64,000 nt of DNA from JBBIQH01 sp964475945 (GCA_964475945.1 CAYYYF010000003.1:1-64000); one strand, 5' to 3'; shown: positions 44,482 through 55,061, counted from the first letter of the stretch. Notes: a model not told the origin generated them from the sequence alone. Translations and numbers: made by a program.

Positions 44482-45921
44482 GTGGAGAGTAATCCATTAA
44501 CACTCCCATATCCATGGTGGTACGAGATATATGAGAGGATAAAGCTTGTGCCATGGTGGATAACATATAAACTTGGTATAAGCAAACAGGCAAGGCTCCA
44601 GGATAAGATAGTTGAGCTAGCATTCGATCTAGGTTTACAGGATGTATGGGTTCGCAATGTAGTAAACTTTGCTATAACCGAGTTCTCAAAGAAGGGTTTA
44701 GGCATAGATTACTATGGTTACCATAACATAGATCATGAGTTAGAGGCTACATACTTTACCCTCCTGATAGCAAAGGGCTTAAGCAGTAAGTTAACCACCA
44801 AGGATATCTACTACCTCTTCTTGGCATCTCTATTCCATGACTTTGATCCCTTGAAGGACTTTGATAGACCTAATGAGAGTGCTGTTGAGTACTTCATTAG
44901 GAGCAGTAAGAGTGTGAAGCGCTTCATAGATTATGTAGGCTTGGATATAAACATAGTTATTGCTATGATATATAGAACAGCATATCCATTCGTAGGTAAG
45001 ATAGCAGATGATGCCATGAAGAGGATAGATGAACTATTCTCTGCATCTAGATTAAGCAGTTATGAGAGGGAGCATTACCTCATGCTAGGATGGCTTGTAT
45101 CCCTAGCAGAGAGGATAGCAGGGTATGCATTAAGGGATGAGAGTGGTGTTATGGAACTTGCAATGAAGAATGCACATGCATTAGGTTGGCATCCTGCTAT
45201 AGTTAATAGGGAGTCTATAAAGTACTTTAACTCGATCTTTGAGAATGAGAAGGATATGCTTGATCTTATATTATCTGCTATAGATAGTGAGTATAGAGAG
45301 AGGTTCTTAAGGAATGTTGAGTACTTTAAGTATGCATACAGCAAGGAGTTAGAGGTTAAGGAGATGATAAGGGAAGGTGTAATAAAGTTAAGTGTTAATG
45401 TGGAGCATGAGTATGCTAACTGCATCAACTCTCTACTAAGGCTTCATGGATTACTACCATTACCATTACGTATGAAGGATGATGAGTTCATAGGCAAACT
45501 AAAGTATAACAATACACTGCTACTAACATTAAGGGCTGGTAGTTTGAATGAGATAGTAGGCTACTGTAGAGGGGGAGCATTAGAGCACTACAGGTTAAGG
45601 AGAGGCACATATGATGAGAATAAGGGTAAGAGGAATACTATATACCTAGAGCCCATAAGCATAGATTACCCATACTGGGGTGTTAATGGTGGTCATCTTT
45701 TACGCTACTCATTCATACTTGAGGCAAAGAGGAGAGGATATAGATATCTTACTGCGTATGCACATAGATCTATTATAGAGGAGAGGATTGCTAGAGGGGA
45801 GCCTATAGAGATAGTATGTAAGTATAACCCTGATAGATATGATTACTATAGGTATGATCTTACAAGTATAGATGAAGCAAATATTAAGAATAGTATAGAG
45901 GTTACGCTGAAGAGCTTATAG
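44482..45921 (+). CDS. HD-domain phosphohydrolase fused to a GNAT-like C-terminal domain
   Basis: A 479-residue protein from a GTG start. The N-terminal HD region has HNIDHELEATYF near residues 81-92 and LFHDFDPLKDFD near 118-129, the metal-binding His and His-Asp. The C-terminal part (residues 340-440: LLLTLRAGSLNEIVGYCRGG, YSFILEAKRRGYRYLTAYAH) looks like an acetyltransferase-type fold. It is not a standard HD-GYP or Dgt protein. Substrate unknown. It sits alone between tRNA-Glu and the convergent nuoN. Confidence 0.6.
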   Translation: MESNPLTLPYPWWYEIYERIKLVPWWITYKLGISKQARLQDKIVELAFDLGLQDVWVRNVVNFAITEFSKKGLGIDYYGYHNIDHELEATYFTLLIAKGLSSKLTTKDIYYLFLASLFHDFDPLKDFDRPNESAVEYFIRSSKSVKRFIDYVGLDINIVIAMIYRTAYPFVGKIADDAMKRIDELFSASRLSSYEREHYLMLGWLVSLAERIAGYALRDESGVMELAMKNAHALGWHPAIVNRESIKYFNSIFENEKDMLDLILSAIDSEYRERFLRNVEYFKYAYSKELEVKEMIREGVIKLSVNVEHEYANCINSLLRLHGLLPLPLRMKDDEFIGKLKYNNTLLLTLRAGSLNEIVGYCRGGALEHYRLRRGTYDENKGKRNTIYLEPISIDYPYWGVNGGHLLRYSFILEAKRRGYRYLTAYAHRSIIEERIARGEPIEIVCKYNPDRYDYYRYDLTSIDEANIKNSIEVTLKSL

Positions 45922-45942
45922 TAACTTCTTTATAAATTCTTC

Positions 45943-47496
45943 CTACCCCTTGCCATCATTAATATGGCTTAATCCTCTTGCATCATCTTGAAGATCTGTC
46001 GGTAAGGCAAAGAATATACCGCTAGATGGTACCGCATCCCTTGAGAATGTCAGCAATGGTGTAGGATATACACCAAATCCTACCATGAATACCATAGCAA
46101 ATATCAGCACTGCAAGTATCAGTTTAGGCTCCCTTACCCTTGGGCCTGTAGACTCATCAAAGTACATACGCCTAATAACCCATGCATAGTAACCAAGGGA
46201 TAGTGCACTGTTTAATATACCTGCTATAGCAAGGTATGGGGCCCACGCAACCTCTTTGCCAGCATCTATAGCAGATGCGAAGAGTATGAACTTACTCCAG
46301 AAGCCATTCAGTGGTGGCACGCCTGCCAATGCTAATAATGCTATAACCATAACTATAGAGGTTATGGGCATCCTCTTGCCTATACCTTTGTAACTGTCTA
46401 TATTCTGTGTAGCAAGCATAGAGGCTATCCCAGCTGCTGCTATGAATGCAGATGACTTCATGACAGCATGGTTCATAACATGTAGCATAGTGCCTTGCAT
46501 CGCAAGATCTGAGAATGGTGCTAGGCTTAGACCTATAAGCATGTAACCTGCTTGCGATATACTAGAGTATGCTAGGATCCTATTTATACTCTTCTGCGTT
46601 AATGCAGCAAGGTTACCTACAGTCATTGTTAGCACTGCTATAACAGCAAGCATAAGGCTCCAGTCTAGATTGAATATAAGCATACCAAATATTATAACCT
46701 TGAATGCTGCAGCAAACCCAGCCTTCTTTGTTGCTGCTGATAACAGTGCACTTATGGTAGTTGGTGCACCCTCATATGTATCTGGTATCCACATATGGAA
46801 TGGCACCAAAGCCATCTTAAACCCGAAGCCTGCTACAAGTAATGCGATTGCTATGAATGCAATATACCTAAGCCCTTCATCCATACCTGTTAATGCCTGT
46901 ATAACAGCTACTATGTTTGTAGAACCACTTATACCATAGAGCAGTGATGCACCGTATATAAGCATGCCAGATGCAAGTGCACCAAATATGAAGTACTTCA
47001 CTGCAGCCTCGCTTGCCATAGGATCCCTCTTCCTGAATGCTGCTAGCACATAGGTTGGTATGCTCATCAACTCCCATGCAACTATAAGCATGAGTATATC
47101 TGTAGCATATGATAGTAGCACCATGCCTATAGCAGATAGTATTATCAATGAGTAGTATGGACCTGGGTTAGGTACTCTACGCATATAATCTATGGATGAG
47201 ATACTTACACTTACAGCAACTACAAGCATTGCAATGCTGAAGAATGAGCCGAACATATCCTCTGCTAAAACATCGCTTGTAAGGCTTACCCCAAGTGGTA
47301 TCTCACCACTAAATATCCTTGCAAGTATTATACCAATTGCTAGTATAAGAGCACCTGTTGCTATACTACCATGTACCTTATGGCTCAACTCTCTCCTTGC
47401 AAATGCATCTATAAGAGGGATAACTAAGCCTATAACTCCTAGTATTACCGTTAATAGAACTGGTGTTGAGTAGATATTATCTAGCATAATGCTCAC
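45943..47496 (-). CDS. nuoN: NADH dehydrogenase-like complex, subunit N
   Basis: Antiporter-like membrane subunit. 517 residues, about 14 helices, with IISLAYATDILMLIVAWELM-type helix segments, KMALVPFHMWIPDTYEGAPTT near 220-240, AYSSISQAGYML near 310-321 and MKSSAFIAAAGI near 343-354. It is the last gene of the nuo operon and overlaps nuoL by 4 bases (ATGA). It pumps protons when electrons pass to quinone. Confidence 0.95.
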   Translation of the reverse strand: MSIMLDNIYSTPVLLTVILGVIGLVIPLIDAFARRELSHKVHGSIATGALILAIGIILARIFSGEIPLGVSLTSDVLAEDMFGSFFSIAMLVVAVSVSISSIDYMRRVPNPGPYYSLIILSAIGMVLLSYATDILMLIVAWELMSIPTYVLAAFRKRDPMASEAAVKYFIFGALASGMLIYGASLLYGISGSTNIVAVIQALTGMDEGLRYIAFIAIALLVAGFGFKMALVPFHMWIPDTYEGAPTTISALLSAATKKAGFAAAFKVIIFGMLIFNLDWSLMLAVIAVLTMTVGNLAALTQKSINRILAYSSISQAGYMLIGLSLAPFSDLAMQGTMLHVMNHAVMKSSAFIAAAGIASMLATQNIDSYKGIGKRMPITSIVMVIALLALAGVPPLNGFWSKFILFASAIDAGKEVAWAPYLAIAGILNSALSLGYYAWVIRRMYFDESTGPRVREPKLILAVLIFAMVFMVGFGVYPTPLLTFSRDAVPSSGIFFALPTDLQDDARGLSHINDGKG

Positions 47497-49580
47497 CTAG
47501 CAAGGATAAGTAGTATAACAAAGATTATGCCTACAGCAAATGCATATATGTATGTTTGTGTTACTCCTGTCTGCATATACCTTACAACCCTTGAGAACCA
47601 TGCCATTGTATACTGGAATGCTGGATTTATACCATCTATCACTATGCTCTCAAAGTACCTCCATGTCATCCTTGATATGAACAATGGTACTATTACAAAT
47701 GCCCAGTAATACATTGCATTAACATACCATCTATTCTCTAGGAACCTGTATACTGCATATGCTACGCTGCTCCTCTCTATAGCCTCTGGGCTCAATGCCC
47801 TCCTTATATAGAAGATGTAGCCTAAACCAGAGCCTATACCAAATGCGGTTACAGAGTATGCTACTGCCTCCAAGTTTATCTCAGCCTTTGCATGGCTCTC
47901 TAACCCATAGGAGTTGAGTAGGAATAAAGCAAATAATTCATGCAGATACTCCTCAAAGAATGGTCCTATTACTCCTATTGCAATAGTTGCACCAGCAAGT
48001 ATAGCAAATGGTATGAACATAACATAACCTACATCATGCAGTTTATGCCCATGGCTCTCAAGTTCTATGAGATGCTTGCTCTTGTTACCGAACATGACCA
48101 TGCCTACCATCCTAATGGTATAGAATGCTGTCATTATTGCTGTGAAGAATGCTAGCCAGAAGAATAATGGAGCAAATACGTAGTTGCTCTCAAGTAGTGC
48201 AGCAAATATAGCATCCTTGCTCCAGAAGCCTGAGGTTATTATAGGTGCACCAGCAAGGGATAGTGAGCCAGCAAGCATGGCTATATAGGTTCTTCTTGCA
48301 TGCTTCCTTAACCCTCCCATATCATCCATGAACCTACTCTCTGCTATATGCAGTATACCTCCTGCTGCCATGAAGAGCGAGGCCTTGAACATTGCATGGC
48401 TTGCTAGATGGAATAACCCTGCTGTATAACCATTAACGAACTCAGCAGATAACCCTGCTATACCTAGTGCAAGCATCATGTAGCCTATCTGTGAGCCTGT
48501 TGAGTATGCTAGAACCTTCTTTATCTCCTTGTTTACTATTGCTTGACTTGCAAGCATGAATGCGGTTATTATACCAACCCATGCTACTACCTCAAAGAAT
48601 ATGCTAGCATCAGATCCAGCAACAGCAAAGAACAATGGTCCTAACCTTGCTACAAGGAATACCCCGGCCTTGACCATGGTTGCAGCATGTATAAGAGCTG
48701 ATACGGATGTTGGACCCGTCATAGCCTCAAGCAACCATTCATGTAATGGGAACTGGGCAGACTTACCTATTGCCCCTACGAATATAAGCACTGCTGCTGG
48801 AACAAGCAGTCCATTGCCCTTCATAACCTCAGCCCATGCAGTATCCTCTAGCAATAGTTTATACTCAAATGTACCTGCATGTATGAATATTAAGAACATG
48901 CCAGCAAGCATGGCAGCATCACCAGCCCTTGTCATAAGGAATGCCTTCATACCAGCATGTGATGGTGCGGTGAACTGTGGTATACCAAATGCATAATGCC
49001 CAACCCTACCTACGTAATCCTTTAGCCTATCCCTGTACCAGAAGCCTATCAATGCATATGAGGCTAAACCTACACCCTCCCAACCAAAGAATAGCATCAG
49101 GAGGTTATCTGAGAGCACGATGAGTTGCATGCTACCTATGAAGAAGTTCATGAAGAACCAGTACCTTACAAGGTTAGGGTCTCCCTTCATATACCCTATG
49201 CTGTATACCATTATAAGGAAGGAGATCCATGCAACAAGGTTGCTCATTATTATGCTTAGGGTATCTGCTATAACACCTGCCCTTATCCCTATCTCAGGTA
49301 TCCATGTATATTGGCTATGCACCTCATCATGAGCAAGTGCAACTGGGATGAGTGTAGATGCTAGTATAGCACTTGCAAATGCGAATGCTACTGGTGCTGT
49401 ATCCCTAACCCTGCTACCTGCCTTACCGAACAATGGGCTTAGCATTGCACCTATCATAGGTATTATCCATACGAGCCATACATTCAGTGCAAGTGAGTCA
49501 AACTCTGGGTTATGGATTAACTTCTCAGCACCCTCAACAGCAAGTATTACTAGCATAAGTAAGCCTACAAGATCCTGCAT
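47493..49580 (-). CDS. nuoL: NADH dehydrogenase-like complex, subunit L
   Basis: 695-residue antiporter-like subunit with the long amphipathic C-terminal helix region. Typical motifs are FFGWEGVGLASYALIGFWYR near 155-174, GKSAQFPLHEWLLEAMTGPT near 257-276, YSTGSQIGYMMLALGIAG near 359-376 and HLASHAMFKASLFMAAGGIL near 388-407. It starts 4 bases after the nuoM stop. Fits proton translocation in complex I. Confidence 0.95.
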   Translation of the reverse strand: MQDLVGLLMLVILAVEGAEKLIHNPEFDSLALNVWLVWIIPMIGAMLSPLFGKAGSRVRDTAPVAFAFASAILASTLIPVALAHDEVHSQYTWIPEIGIRAGVIADTLSIIMSNLVAWISFLIMVYSIGYMKGDPNLVRYWFFMNFFIGSMQLIVLSDNLLMLFFGWEGVGLASYALIGFWYRDRLKDYVGRVGHYAFGIPQFTAPSHAGMKAFLMTRAGDAAMLAGMFLIFIHAGTFEYKLLLEDTAWAEVMKGNGLLVPAAVLIFVGAIGKSAQFPLHEWLLEAMTGPTSVSALIHAATMVKAGVFLVARLGPLFFAVAGSDASIFFEVVAWVGIITAFMLASQAIVNKEIKKVLAYSTGSQIGYMMLALGIAGLSAEFVNGYTAGLFHLASHAMFKASLFMAAGGILHIAESRFMDDMGGLRKHARRTYIAMLAGSLSLAGAPIITSGFWSKDAIFAALLESNYVFAPLFFWLAFFTAIMTAFYTIRMVGMVMFGNKSKHLIELESHGHKLHDVGYVMFIPFAILAGATIAIGVIGPFFEEYLHELFALFLLNSYGLESHAKAEINLEAVAYSVTAFGIGSGLGYIFYIRRALSPEAIERSSVAYAVYRFLENRWYVNAMYYWAFVIVPLFISRMTWRYFESIVIDGINPAFQYTMAWFSRVVRYMQTGVTQTYIYAFAVGIIFVILLILAR

Positions 49581-49584
49581 GGCA

Positions 49585-51129
49585 TCACCCTAGCACTGAT
49601 CTCATATATGGTACTATTATTGATGTTAGCATCTCTGGATATATGCCTATGAGTATGGTTAATACTGCTAGGAACATCATGGGTGCAAGCATGTACATAG
49701 AGCCCTCCTTAACATGCTCCAACTCCTCCCTATGACCATAGAATATACGCTTGTACATCCATAGTATGTATGCTGCTGTTAATACAGTAGCGCCCATTGC
49801 AAGTGCAAAGGCTACAACCCTTACTATTAAGCCATACTCTGGGCTCAATGCGCCCTCTAGCACACCTAGGAAGAGCATCCACTCTGCCATGAACCCATTT
49901 GTAGGGGGTATACCCATTATTGCTAATGCTCCTATCATAGCTGTTACAGCAGTTATAGGCATCTTCCCTGCCAAGCCACCTAACCTTGCTAAACTCCTAG
50001 TATGCGCCTGCATTATAAGCATACCAGCCATCATGAATAGCAGTGCCTTCCCTGTACCATGGCTTACATATAGCAGTATGGAGCCTGTTGAACCTATAAC
50101 GCTAAGTGATGATAGACCAAAGAGGAGGTAGCCCATCTGGCTTATACTTGAGTATGCTAGGATCCTCTTAACATCATCCTGCATAAGTGCCATGGCACCA
50201 CCGTATATCATGGTTACAAGCCCACCAAGGTTAAGCCAGAGTGAGATATCTGCATATGTGTTTGGTAGTAGTTGCATAACAAGCCTAGCAAGTGCATAGC
50301 CCCCTATCCCTATCATTGCTGGGCTTAAGAGTGCGCTTATTGGTGTTGGTGCCTCAGCATGGGCATAAGGCAGCCATATATGAACAGGGAATACTGCCAA
50401 CTTCACTACCAAGCCTATAACTATGGCAGCTGCTATTACAGGGAGTATATCCTTTGGTATAACAGATTCTCTTATATCACTCATGTTAAAACTACCTGTA
50501 TAAAGCCCCAGTGCTATCAAACCTACAAGTAATACTACAGCACCAACATGAGTCCAGAATAGGTACATGAGTGCTATACGCCTCCTAGCACCATAACCAT
50601 AGAATGCTACTAGGAAGAATGATGGCACAAGCATAACCTCGAAGAATACATAGAACTGTACTAGGTTTGTTGCTAGCACAGTCCCAAGCATACCCATGGC
50701 AAATGTAAGGTATAATGCATAGTATATGCCCATGTTAGTATTTATAACATCCTGCTTAACCTCCAATACCTGTGATGCACCGCCTTCACCACTGCTGCTA
50801 GCACTCATCTCTTGCTCATACTGCTCCTCTATCTTATGTATCATGTAAGGCTTTGAGTATAATACAAGAACTGTGGATAGTATGTATATTATCAATGCAA
50901 ATGGTATGCTCAAGCCATCTAGTAGTAATCCAAACTCGCCTAATTGACTCCATGGGTAGTGCTCCTCATACCTACCCTGCATGGATGCTAGTAAGAGCAT
51001 TATGGTAGAGTAGAGCATAACACCAAAGGTAAACCATGTTGCTGCATTTACCCCAACCCTCCTAGAGATATAGTATGCTAAAGGAGATAATAGAAGGGGA
51101 ATGAATACAGCCTGTAGTAGATAATACAT
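49585..51129 (-). CDS. nuoM: NADH dehydrogenase-like complex, subunit M
   Basis: 514-residue antiporter-like subunit. It has FFEVMLVPSFFLVAFYG near 169-185, KLAVFPVHIWLPYAHAEAPT near 240-259, AYSSISQMGYLLFGLSSLS near 321-339 and HGTGKALLFMMAGMLI near 353-368. The start ATG immediately follows the nuoK stop. Confidence 0.95.
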   Translation of the reverse strand: MYYLLQAVFIPLLLSPLAYYISRRVGVNAATWFTFGVMLYSTIMLLLASMQGRYEEHYPWSQLGEFGLLLDGLSIPFALIIYILSTVLVLYSKPYMIHKIEEQYEQEMSASSSGEGGASQVLEVKQDVINTNMGIYYALYLTFAMGMLGTVLATNLVQFYVFFEVMLVPSFFLVAFYGYGARRRIALMYLFWTHVGAVVLLVGLIALGLYTGSFNMSDIRESVIPKDILPVIAAAIVIGLVVKLAVFPVHIWLPYAHAEAPTPISALLSPAMIGIGGYALARLVMQLLPNTYADISLWLNLGGLVTMIYGGAMALMQDDVKRILAYSSISQMGYLLFGLSSLSVIGSTGSILLYVSHGTGKALLFMMAGMLIMQAHTRSLARLGGLAGKMPITAVTAMIGALAIMGIPPTNGFMAEWMLFLGVLEGALSPEYGLIVRVVAFALAMGATVLTAAYILWMYKRIFYGHREELEHVKEGSMYMLAPMMFLAVLTILIGIYPEMLTSIIVPYMRSVLG

Positions 51130-51438
51130 CTATCCACTCAGCCTCTTCAGACCCTTAACATCTATATCCCTATATATTCTATATACTACTATTATAAGTG
51201 CCAATCCAACAGCAACCTCTGCTGCTGCTATTGCTATTGAGAATAGCGCAAATGACTGCCCAGTAGCATTCTGTATAGGCGATAATGTAGAGAATGCTAC
51301 AAGGTTTATGTTTGCTGCATTTATTATTATCTCTATAGCAAAGAGCATCCTTATAAAGTTCCTCTTTACGGTTAATCCGTATACACCTATAGCAAGTAGT
51401 ATTATAGATACTATAAGGTAATCAATTAATGCTACCAT
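51130..51438 (-). CDS. nuoK: NADH dehydrogenase-like complex, subunit K
   Basis: 102-residue, three-helix subunit. It has the conserved MLFAIEIIINAANINLVAFS near 32-51, which carries the glutamate needed for proton transfer, and SIAIAAAEVAVGLALIIVVY near 68-87. It overlaps nuoJ by 17 bases and lies directly before nuoM. Confidence 0.94.
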   Translation of the reverse strand: MVALIDYLIVSIILLAIGVYGLTVKRNFIRMLFAIEIIINAANINLVAFSTLSPIQNATGQSFALFSIAIAAAEVAVGLALIIVVYRIYRDIDVKGLKRLSG

Positions 51439-52081
51439 CTCCTTTCTTTCCTCCTAATGCATCACTACCAGTATTGGTACCAATATTAGTGTTAGGCTCG
51501 TTATTGCTGCTCCTTGATATATCACTTAACTCACCTTTTACATACTCTACTCCTTCACCTTCTTCCCCTACTCCTGCATCCTGCTCCCTCTTCCCTCTTT
51601 CAACCTTTGCCAATACTAGAGCACCTATAACAGATGATGCCAAGGTCAATGCAAGCACTATAAGGACTGGGGAGTAGTATGTTAGCAGTTGTCCACTTAA
51701 CTCTACCATGCTTAATGCAGATGCGCCTCCTTGCAACCTTGAGATGCTGGAGGATGTTACCATTGCTGTTAGTAATGCTATCATTGCTAGTGCTATAGCA
51801 GCACCCATAACCCTCCTCTTACCTCCTTCATCCAACCTTAGCCATGCCTCTCTCCTTACAAGCATTATGGTAAATATGATGAGCACGACAACAGCACCAA
51901 CATACACAGTTATCTGGAACATTGCTATAAATGTAGCCTCTAGCAGCACAAAGAGCATTGCTACACCTAATAGCATAACAGCCAATGCTATTGCACCGTA
52001 TATCAACTCCTTAAACTCTAATGCTATTATTGCTGCTGCAACTGTTATAGCAGAGACGGTTATAAAGTATGGATCACTCAT
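51422..52081 (-). CDS. nuoJ: NADH dehydrogenase-like complex, subunit J
   Basis: 219-residue membrane subunit (ALEFKELIYGAIALAVMLLG near residues 18-37, FQITVYVGAVVVLIIFTIML near 57-76). The long hydrophilic C-terminal tail is acidic and serine/asparagine-rich. I chose the ATG at 52081 (MSDPYFITVS), which overlaps the nuoI stop by 8 bases; seven upstream codons are open from another ATG at 52102. Confidence 0.9.
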   Translation of the reverse strand: MSDPYFITVSAITVAAAIIALEFKELIYGAIALAVMLLGVAMLFVLLEATFIAMFQITVYVGAVVVLIIFTIMLVRREAWLRLDEGGKRRVMGAAIALAMIALLTAMVTSSSISRLQGGASALSMVELSGQLLTYYSPVLIVLALTLASSVIGALVLAKVERGKREQDAGVGEEGEGVEYVKGELSDISRSSNNEPNTNIGTNTGSDALGGKKGDGSIN

Positions 52082-52577
52082 CGTGGTATGCACCCAACTC
52101 ATCTATCTTTAACTCATACATGCCTTTATAGCTTGGCTTTACTGCTAGCTGGTCAGGTGTATATATAAGATGTTCTTTTGTGTATGCTGCCAACTCATAG
52201 TCATCTGTCATGAAGAGTGCATAGAATGGACAGGCATCAACGCATAGGCCGCAGAATACGCACTTGCCATAATCTATCTGGGGCATTATACCCTTCTTGT
52301 TCTGCTTGTACTGCTTATCTACCTTAACCATTGCTATAGCCTCTGCTATACCCTCACATGCTATAGAGCATAACTGGCAGCCTGTGCACTTATCCTGATA
52401 TAGTATATGCCTACCCCTATACCCAGGTATACCTACACCCTCCTTAGGATCGAACTGGTAACCATCGCCTACAAACTTGAGCTTCTGCTCTGGGTAGCGT
52501 AGGGTAAACCTTCTTATAGCAATATGCTTGCTACCAGATGCAAGAGCCTTTAACATGCCAGATACTGAGCCCATCAT
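52074..52577 (-). CDS. nuoI: NADH dehydrogenase-like complex, subunit I (ferredoxin-like)
   Basis: 167-residue subunit with two 4Fe-4S motifs: CTGCQLCSIACEG near residues 65-77 and CVFCGLCVDACPFYALF near 106-122. It carries electrons between the input module and the N2 cluster. The start ATG at 52577 overlaps the nuoH stop as TAATG; upstream codons in this frame lie inside nuoH and are not used. Confidence 0.95.
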   Translation of the reverse strand: MMGSVSGMLKALASGSKHIAIRRFTLRYPEQKLKFVGDGYQFDPKEGVGIPGYRGRHILYQDKCTGCQLCSIACEGIAEAIAMVKVDKQYKQNKKGIMPQIDYGKCVFCGLCVDACPFYALFMTDDYELAAYTKEHLIYTPDQLAVKPSYKGMYELKIDELGAYHDE

Positions 52578-53845
52578 TATACACCTCCTACAGGTACTAC
52601 ACCAAGGTAGAGTAGTGCTACTGCTATAAATACATTGATGAATGCTATTGCTATTAACTTGCTCCATGCTGTTCTAAGCAATACATCTATCTTTATCCTT
52701 GGGTTTATACCTCTTATAATAATCATAAGTAATGCTACACCAAATGTCTTTATAGCAAACCATGTTATCCCATTTGCCTCCTCTGCTGTTAGTATGGTTA
52801 CATTAAAGAACTCTAGGCTAGATGCTATCTGAGGACCCATCCAACCACCTAGGAATAGAGTTACAAAGAGCGCAGATAGTGCATACATCTTGATATAGTT
52901 TGCTAACTGGATAAGCCCATATGCCATACCAGAGTACTCTGTTAACCAACCAGCAACTATCTCACTCTCAGCCTCTGGTAGATCGAAGGGTATCCTCTCC
53001 AACTCTGCAAGTGCTGTTATGAAGAATATCACTGCCCCTATAGGTAGTAGTATTATGAACCAATATGGGTTCTGTGCATTAACTATGCCAGTAAGGTTCA
53101 ATGTAGCAGCAAGTATAACAACTCCTAGAACAGAGAGTATTAAGGGTATCTCATAGGATATCAACTGGTAGAGTGCTCTAAGTCCTCCTATGAATGGATA
53201 CTTGCTATTGCTAGCATATGATGCAAGTAATGCAGTTAATGGGAAGAAGCCGAGGAGTGCAAATACTGCAAGCAAGCCAACGTCTATATCTGCTATAACC
53301 CAGTTTGGTGCTGCAGGTATCAATGCTATAAGCCCTGCAGCTGCTATTATTAGAACTACTGGTGCTGCCCAGAATATTGGCTTATCTGCACCTGCTGGAA
53401 CTATTATCTCCTTGCCTAGCAACTTCAATAGATCTGCTATCAACTGTAGGAATCCTCCTAGAGAGTTTGCCCACCAGAACGCCTCCCTACCAGCATAGAA
53501 TGGACCTACCCTTAACTGCATCTTTGCCAATACCTTCCTCTCTGCATATATAAGCACTGTAGCAAAGAGTGCAGCAAAGGTAAACCCTGGGAATACTGCT
53601 ATCTTGAAGAATATACTATCTACTGTAGCCTTTAGCAATGGTGCGCCTATCTCAGGGTTTATAAGCATTGTAAGTAGTAGGTATGGGTTTATCCTTACAC
53701 CATTTATAACAGGCTCTGGTACATAGAATAATACTATGAATATTATAGGAAGGATTATTAACGAGAATATAAGGATTATCCAGAAGATTAGCCATAGCAG
53801 ACTCTTAAAGAACTCTGAGAACCTGAACTCGCTGACAGTTGCCAT
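52577..53845 (-). CDS. nuoH: NADH dehydrogenase-like complex, subunit H
   Basis: 422-residue membrane subunit that helps form the quinone chamber. It has YAERKVLAKMQLRVGPFYAG near 99-118, LLKLLGKEIIVPAGADKPIF near 139-158, ELERIPFDLPEAESEIVAGW near 278-297 and EYSGMAYGLIQLANYIKM near 300-317. These are the universal NuoH signatures. Confidence 0.95.
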   Translation of the reverse strand: MATVSEFRFSEFFKSLLWLIFWIILIFSLIILPIIFIVLFYVPEPVINGVRINPYLLLTMLINPEIGAPLLKATVDSIFFKIAVFPGFTFAALFATVLIYAERKVLAKMQLRVGPFYAGREAFWWANSLGGFLQLIADLLKLLGKEIIVPAGADKPIFWAAPVVLIIAAAGLIALIPAAPNWVIADIDVGLLAVFALLGFFPLTALLASYASNSKYPFIGGLRALYQLISYEIPLILSVLGVVILAATLNLTGIVNAQNPYWFIILLPIGAVIFFITALAELERIPFDLPEAESEIVAGWLTEYSGMAYGLIQLANYIKMYALSALFVTLFLGGWMGPQIASSLEFFNVTILTAEEANGITWFAIKTFGVALLMIIIRGINPRIKIDVLLRTAWSKLIAIAFINVFIAVALLYLGVVPVGGV

Positions 53846-53909
53846 CCCTATACTATCACCCTTAAATTAACATATAAACTATATCAAACATAGTGTATCT
53901 ACCTCTTGC

Positions 53910-55061
53910 CTACCTATCAGCCTCTACAGGCCAGTAGTTCATACTCCAGTATATGCTTGGCATATCAGCAAGTTTAGCCCCCTTGAGTAGGTATGCCATC
54001 ACAGGTAATTCTCTGAATGAAGGTACACTTAACTTTACCCTATATGGCCTTGGGTTACCATCACTAACTATGTAGTATGCTAACTCTCCTCTTGCTGCCT
54101 CTACACGCTTGAATGATTCTGCTACTCCACCCTTAGGGTTAGGCCCAAGCTTTACCCTTACTGGACCATTAGGCATCTTCTCCAATGCTTGTAGTATTAT
54201 CTCAACACTCTCAAACATCTCTAGCCAAGGCACATAGACTCTAGCATAGCTATCACCCTCCTTCATGGTTATAACCTTAAACTCCAGCTCATCATAAACA
54301 TCGTAAGGCTCAACCTTCCTTATATCATGCTCTACACCAGATGCCCTTAGCACTGGTCCAGTGGCACCAAGGTTTATTGCATCCTCTCTACGCAATACAC
54401 CTACATTAACGGTCCTTGCTTGGAATAATGGGTTATCATAGAAGATATCCTTGTACTCCTTAAGCCTGCTCCTAAAGTACTTAAGGTGCTTTACTGCCTT
54501 CTCAGGGAAGCTATCTGGTAGATCATTCCTAACCCCTCCTGGCACAAAGTATGCATGGGTAACCCTTGCACCTGATGCCATTTCAGCAAGGTCTATGAGC
54601 AACTCTCTATCTGCCATGGGCCACATGAATATGGTAGAGTGTCCAAGGAATATGCCATATATTGCAAGCCAGTATAACTCAAATATGCATCTGTTTATCT
54701 CTGCCATTATAACCCTTATGTACTTTGCCCTCTCTGGCACCTCTATATTAAGCAACTCTTCTACAGCAAGCACATACGGGTAGAGTATATTGCATGAGTC
54801 TGCTATCATAGGCCTCTCTAGATGAGGTATATTCTGTATGTAGTTTCTATACTCACACATCTTCTCCTCTCCCCTATGCACATACCCAGGGTCTGGTAAT
54901 GCCTCAACTATTATATCACCATCAACCTTTACTATCAGCCTAAAGTGACCAGAACCTGGGTGCTGGGGTCCTACGCTAAGGGTAAGTATGCCTCTATCCT
55001 CACTCTCCATCTGTAACCCCGGTATACCTTTTAGATCCTTCTTACTTGTATCTAACTCCAA
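53910..55061 (-). CDS. nuoD: NADH dehydrogenase-like complex, subunit D
   Basis: 383-residue 49-kDa-type subunit lining the quinone site. Motifs: VGPQHPGSGHFRLIVKVDGD near 31-50, DPGYVHRGEEKMCEYRNYIQ near 57-76, RAKYIRVIMAEINRCIFEL near 111-129 and LGATGPVLRASGVEHDIRK near 226-244. It starts one base after the nuoC stop. Confidence 0.96.
   Translation of the reverse strand: MELDTSKKDLKGIPGLQMESEDRGILTLSVGPQHPGSGHFRLIVKVDGDIIVEALPDPGYVHRGEEKMCEYRNYIQNIPHLERPMIADSCNILYPYVLAVEELLNIEVPERAKYIRVIMAEINRCIFELYWLAIYGIFLGHSTIFMWPMADRELLIDLAEMASGARVTHAYFVPGGVRNDLPDSFPEKAVKHLKYFRSRLKEYKDIFYDNPLFQARTVNVGVLRREDAINLGATGPVLRASGVEHDIRKVEPYDVYDELEFKVITMKEGDSYARVYVPWLEMFESVEIILQALEKMPNGPVRVKLGPNPKGGVAESFKRVEAARGELAYYIVSDGNPRPYRVKLSVPSFRELPVMAYLLKGAKLADMPSIYWSMNYWPVEADR

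Noticed and set aside
52578..52667. The 30 extra N-terminal residues of NuoI
   Set aside because: They lie inside nuoH and contain no NuoI-like features; the TAATG junction at 52577 gives the natural start.
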